64,000 nt of DNA, taken from contig NZ_CP116899.1 of the NCBI RefSeq assembly GCF_030997045.1, positions 3,000,001-3,064,000 of the forward strand, written 5' to 3'. The notes beneath the pieces are model-generated. The model was not told where the DNA came from. It saw nothing but the letters and a program-made list of their open reading frames with translations, and did not search any database. This stretch comes from Microbulbifer sp. TB1203. Its GTDB lineage: Bacteria > Pseudomonadota > Gammaproteobacteria > Pseudomonadales > Cellvibrionaceae. Of the stretch, positions 61,877-64,000 are shown one piece after another; the first letter of the stretch is position 1, and each line of letters opens with the position of its first letter. A program made the translations under genes and the position numbers.

Positions 61877-63453
61877 TGCTCGATACCTTCACCACCTCAG
61901 AACCCACCGAGCGCCGGCCCATCTCCACCAGCTCCGAGTGGACCTTCGAACTGATTCAGGAATACGATCGGGAAATCTCCGCGCTGGCGGAAGAGTTCGG
62001 GTTGGACACCTACCCCAACCAGATCGAAGTGATCTGTTCCGAGCAAATGATGGACGCCTACTCCTCGGTGGGCATGCCCGTGGGCTACAACCACTGGTCC
62101 TTCGGCAAGCAATTTATCAGCGTGGAAAACAACTACCAGCGCGGGCTCATGGGTCTGGCCTACGAAATAGTGATCAATTCCAACCCCTGCATCGCCTACC
62201 TCATGGAAGAGAACACCATGACCATGCAGGCGCTGGTGATCGCCCACGCCAGTTACGGCCACAACTCCTTTTTCAAGGGCAACTACCTGTTCCGCAGCTG
62301 GACCGATGCCAGCAGCATCATCGACTACCTGATCTTTGCCAAAAACTACATCGCCCGCTGCGAGGAACGCCACGGAGTGGACGAGGTGGAAGCAATCCTC
62401 GATTCCTGCCACGCGCTGATGAATTACGGCGTGGACCGCTACAAGCGCCCCTATCCCATTTCCGCGATAGAAGAGGAGCGTCGACAGAAAGAACGGGAGG
62501 AATATCGCCAGCGCCAGCTCAACGATCTGTGGCGCACCATCCCCAACCTCGGTGGTGCGGAAGAGGAAAAGGAACAGCAGCGCTTCCCCGAGGAACCCCA
62601 GGAGAATATTCTCTATTTCGTGGAAAAGCATGCACCGCTACTGGAAAACTGGCAGCGGGAACTGGTGCGTATCGTGCGCAAACTGGCACAGTATTTTTAC
62701 CCGCAGCGGCAGACCCAGGTGATGAACGAAGGCTGGGCCACCTTCTGGCACTACACCCTGCTGAGCGAACTGTACAAGCGCGGCCGGGTGACCGAAGGTT
62801 TCATGATGGAATTCCTGCAGAGTCACACCAGTGTGATCTACCAGCCGCCCTTTGACAGCCCCTATTACAACGGCATCAACCCCTACACCCTGGGGTTCAG
62901 TATTTTCACTGACCTGAGACGCATCTGCGAAAACCCCACCGAAGAGGACCGCGAGTGGTTTCCGGACATCGCCGGCAGCAACTGGAAGGAAACACTGCAA
63001 TTCGCCATGCGCGACTTCAAGGACGAGAGCTTTATCCTGCAGTTTCTCTCTCCCAAGGTGATGCGCGACATGAAACTCTTCTGCATCAGCGACGACGACC
63101 GCGAAAACGAAATCGTGGTCAACGCCATCCACGACGAAGACGGCTATCGCCAGCTGCGGGCCAATCTTGCGGGGCAGTACAACCTGGGCAACCGCGAGCC
63201 GAATATCCAGGTGTTCTCCGTGGATACCCGCGGGGACCGCTCAATGACCCTGCACCACACCCAGCACCGCCGCCGCCCCATGGGCAAGGACACCGGCGAA
63301 GTACTGCGCCACCTGCACCGGCTGTGGGGGTTCGACGTCCACCTGCACAGCCTGCACGGGGACGAAATCACCGCCAGTCACCACTGCCCGGAGCTGGGGC
63401 GCGACAGAATGGAAGGGGAAGAGGAATCGATGCTGGTACCTAAGCCGATTTGA
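61876..63453 (+). CDS. ycgB: SpoVR family protein (YcgB-like)
   Basis: Protein of 525 aa from ATG 61876, overlapping yeaH by one base. EWTFELIQEYDREISALAEE at the N-terminus and PYTLGFSIFTDLRRICENPT, FVEKHAPLLENWQRELVRIV and NEGWATFWHYTLL in the body are typical. SpoVR affects spore cortex in Bacillus; in non-sporing bacteria it belongs to the PrkA stress set. The HxxE-like patterns could be metal-binding, but no enzyme activity is assigned. Confidence 0.93.
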   Translation: MLDTFTTSEPTERRPISTSSEWTFELIQEYDREISALAEEFGLDTYPNQIEVICSEQMMDAYSSVGMPVGYNHWSFGKQFISVENNYQRGLMGLAYEIVINSNPCIAYLMEENTMTMQALVIAHASYGHNSFFKGNYLFRSWTDASSIIDYLIFAKNYIARCEERHGVDEVEAILDSCHALMNYGVDRYKRPYPISAIEEERRQKEREEYRQRQLNDLWRTIPNLGGAEEEKEQQRFPEEPQENILYFVEKHAPLLENWQRELVRIVRKLAQYFYPQRQTQVMNEGWATFWHYTLLSELYKRGRVTEGFMMEFLQSHTSVIYQPPFDSPYYNGINPYTLGFSIFTDLRRICENPTEEDREWFPDIAGSNWKETLQFAMRDFKDESFILQFLSPKVMRDMKLFCISDDDRENEIVVNAIHDEDGYRQLRANLAGQYNLGNREPNIQVFSVDTRGDRSMTLHHTQHRRRPMGKDTGEVLRHLHRLWGFDVHLHSLHGDEITASHHCPELGRDRMEGEEESMLVPKPI

Positions 63454-63507
63454 CTAATGACCAAAAGCGGAGAACCGGCTATTGGCCATTGGTCACTGAT
63501 GGACTGA

Positions 63508-64000
63508 TTACACCTCCAGCAACAACTTGGCCTTGGCCGCCAACTCGCTGCGTTCCCCCGGGTGCGCCACCAGCGCATCGGCACCGGCATCGAGCCAGCG
63601 CTGCCTGTCCGACTCCCCCGCCGGGGTTATCACCAGTACGCGCACCGTGGAGTACTCGCTGCGCGAGCGCAGGTGGTCCAGTATGCGAAAGCCGTCCGTC
63701 CCCACCAGTCCGGCGTCCAGCACCAGAAGCGCCGGCTTGCAGCCGGCCATCAGGGTGCCGGCCACAAAGATGTCACCGGCGACATCCACATCACAGCCCG
63801 CCTGTTGCAACGCCTGGCGCCCGGCGGCGGTCAGCTCCGGATCGCTAGCCAGAATCAGCACCTTGCGACTGGCGGCGGCCAGTTCGTTCGGTACCGGCAT
63901 GGCGTTGTCGCGCAGAAAGCCGACAAAGTCCTCGACACAGATACGGTGGTCGCCGCGCCCAGGCAGTTTGTAGGCCTTCAACTGGCCCCGCTCGATCCAG
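63508..64000 (-). CDS. Helix-turn-helix/receiver-domain protein, truncated by window end
   Basis: Partial gene running off the window; the open frame continues to base 64000 as WIERGQLKAYKLPGRGDHRI, the end of an excisionase/MerR-like DNA-binding domain. A linker and a receiver-like domain follow (KVLILASDPELTAAG, then LLVLDAGLVGTDGF with the likely phosphoacceptor Asp). The conserved receiver lysine is replaced (GADALVAHPGE), and the N-terminal acidic pair is reduced to one Asp. It may be a phosphorylation-independent regulator. The TTG at 63981 is not the real start. Confidence 0.75.
   Translation of the reverse strand, partial: WIERGQLKAYKLPGRGDHRICVEDFVGFLRDNAMPVPNELAAASRKVLILASDPELTAAGRQALQQAGCDVDVAGDIFVAGTLMAGCKPALLVLDAGLVGTDGFRILDHLRSRSEYSTVRVLVITPAGESDRQRWLDAGADALVAHPGERSELAAKAKLLLEV

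Overview
This window comes from a GC-rich chromosome of a gammaproteobacterium. Several gene blocks have the same order as in Pseudomonas: argC / bactofilin / erpA / anmK / mepM; accB-accC-prmA-dusB-fis-purH-purD; trpD-trpC next to an OsmC protein and crp/vfr; rpe near trpE; murU-amgK divergent from lptD-surA-pdxA-rsmA-apaH. The protein style and the dense intergenic hairpin repeats suggest a marine relative such as Microbulbifer or another cellvibrionad. That placement is an inference from memory, not a database result.

Layout. 0.1-6 kb: peptidoglycan genes (mepM-like, anmK) converge on the minus-strand unit argC - DUF6776 - bactofilin - erpA. 6-14 kb: a ClC channel, hemJ, a ThiD-like kinase, hemL, a benE-type transporter with its own GntR/FCD regulator, and hemB, so three tetrapyrrole genes lie within 6 kb. 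14-24 kb: rhomboid protease, PBP1B, adenosine kinase, a PAS-GGDEF-EAL protein, two lipoproteins flanking a PCu(A)C copper chaperone, and dsbD. 24.5-34 kb: aroQ, accBC, prmA, a zinc-ribbon/DUF3426 protein, dusB-fis, purH, purD. 34-44.7 kb: coq7, OsmC, crp, then a minus-strand tryptophan operon (trpE - ion channel - trpG - trpD - trpC) preceded by a probable trpL leader peptide, then rpe, murU and amgK. 44.8-52.8 kb: lptD, surA, pdxA, rsmA, apaH, capA-like. 52.8-55.3 kb: an anti-sigma/ECF sigma pair divergent from two tandem DUF4168 paralogues. 55.4-58.1 kb: ugd and galE separated by an unusually structured spacer. 58.4-63.5 kb: the prkA-yeaH-spoVR set. The window ends inside a helix-turn-helix/receiver protein.

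Most genes are housekeeping. The less expected content is in the spacers. (1) A family of about eight hairpin elements has near-constant tips and constant loops but stem sequences that change together on both arms; copies sit inside the trp and prkA operons. (2) A second, smaller hairpin family with covarying stems has three copies. (3) The galE-ugd spacer folds into five or six perfect hairpins, four of which show GGA in the loop on the plus strand, as in CsrA/RsmA-titrating sRNAs. (4) Three matching ECF-type promoters (GGAACY-N16-TGTT) precede the sigma gene and both DUF4168 genes. (5) A 20-codon trpL with three Trp codons has a promoter and alternative pairings. (6) A voltage-gated-type channel with a calcium-channel-like filter is translationally embedded between trpE and trpG. 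(7) A roughly 70-bp-arm inverted duplication includes the 3' end of the GntR gene.
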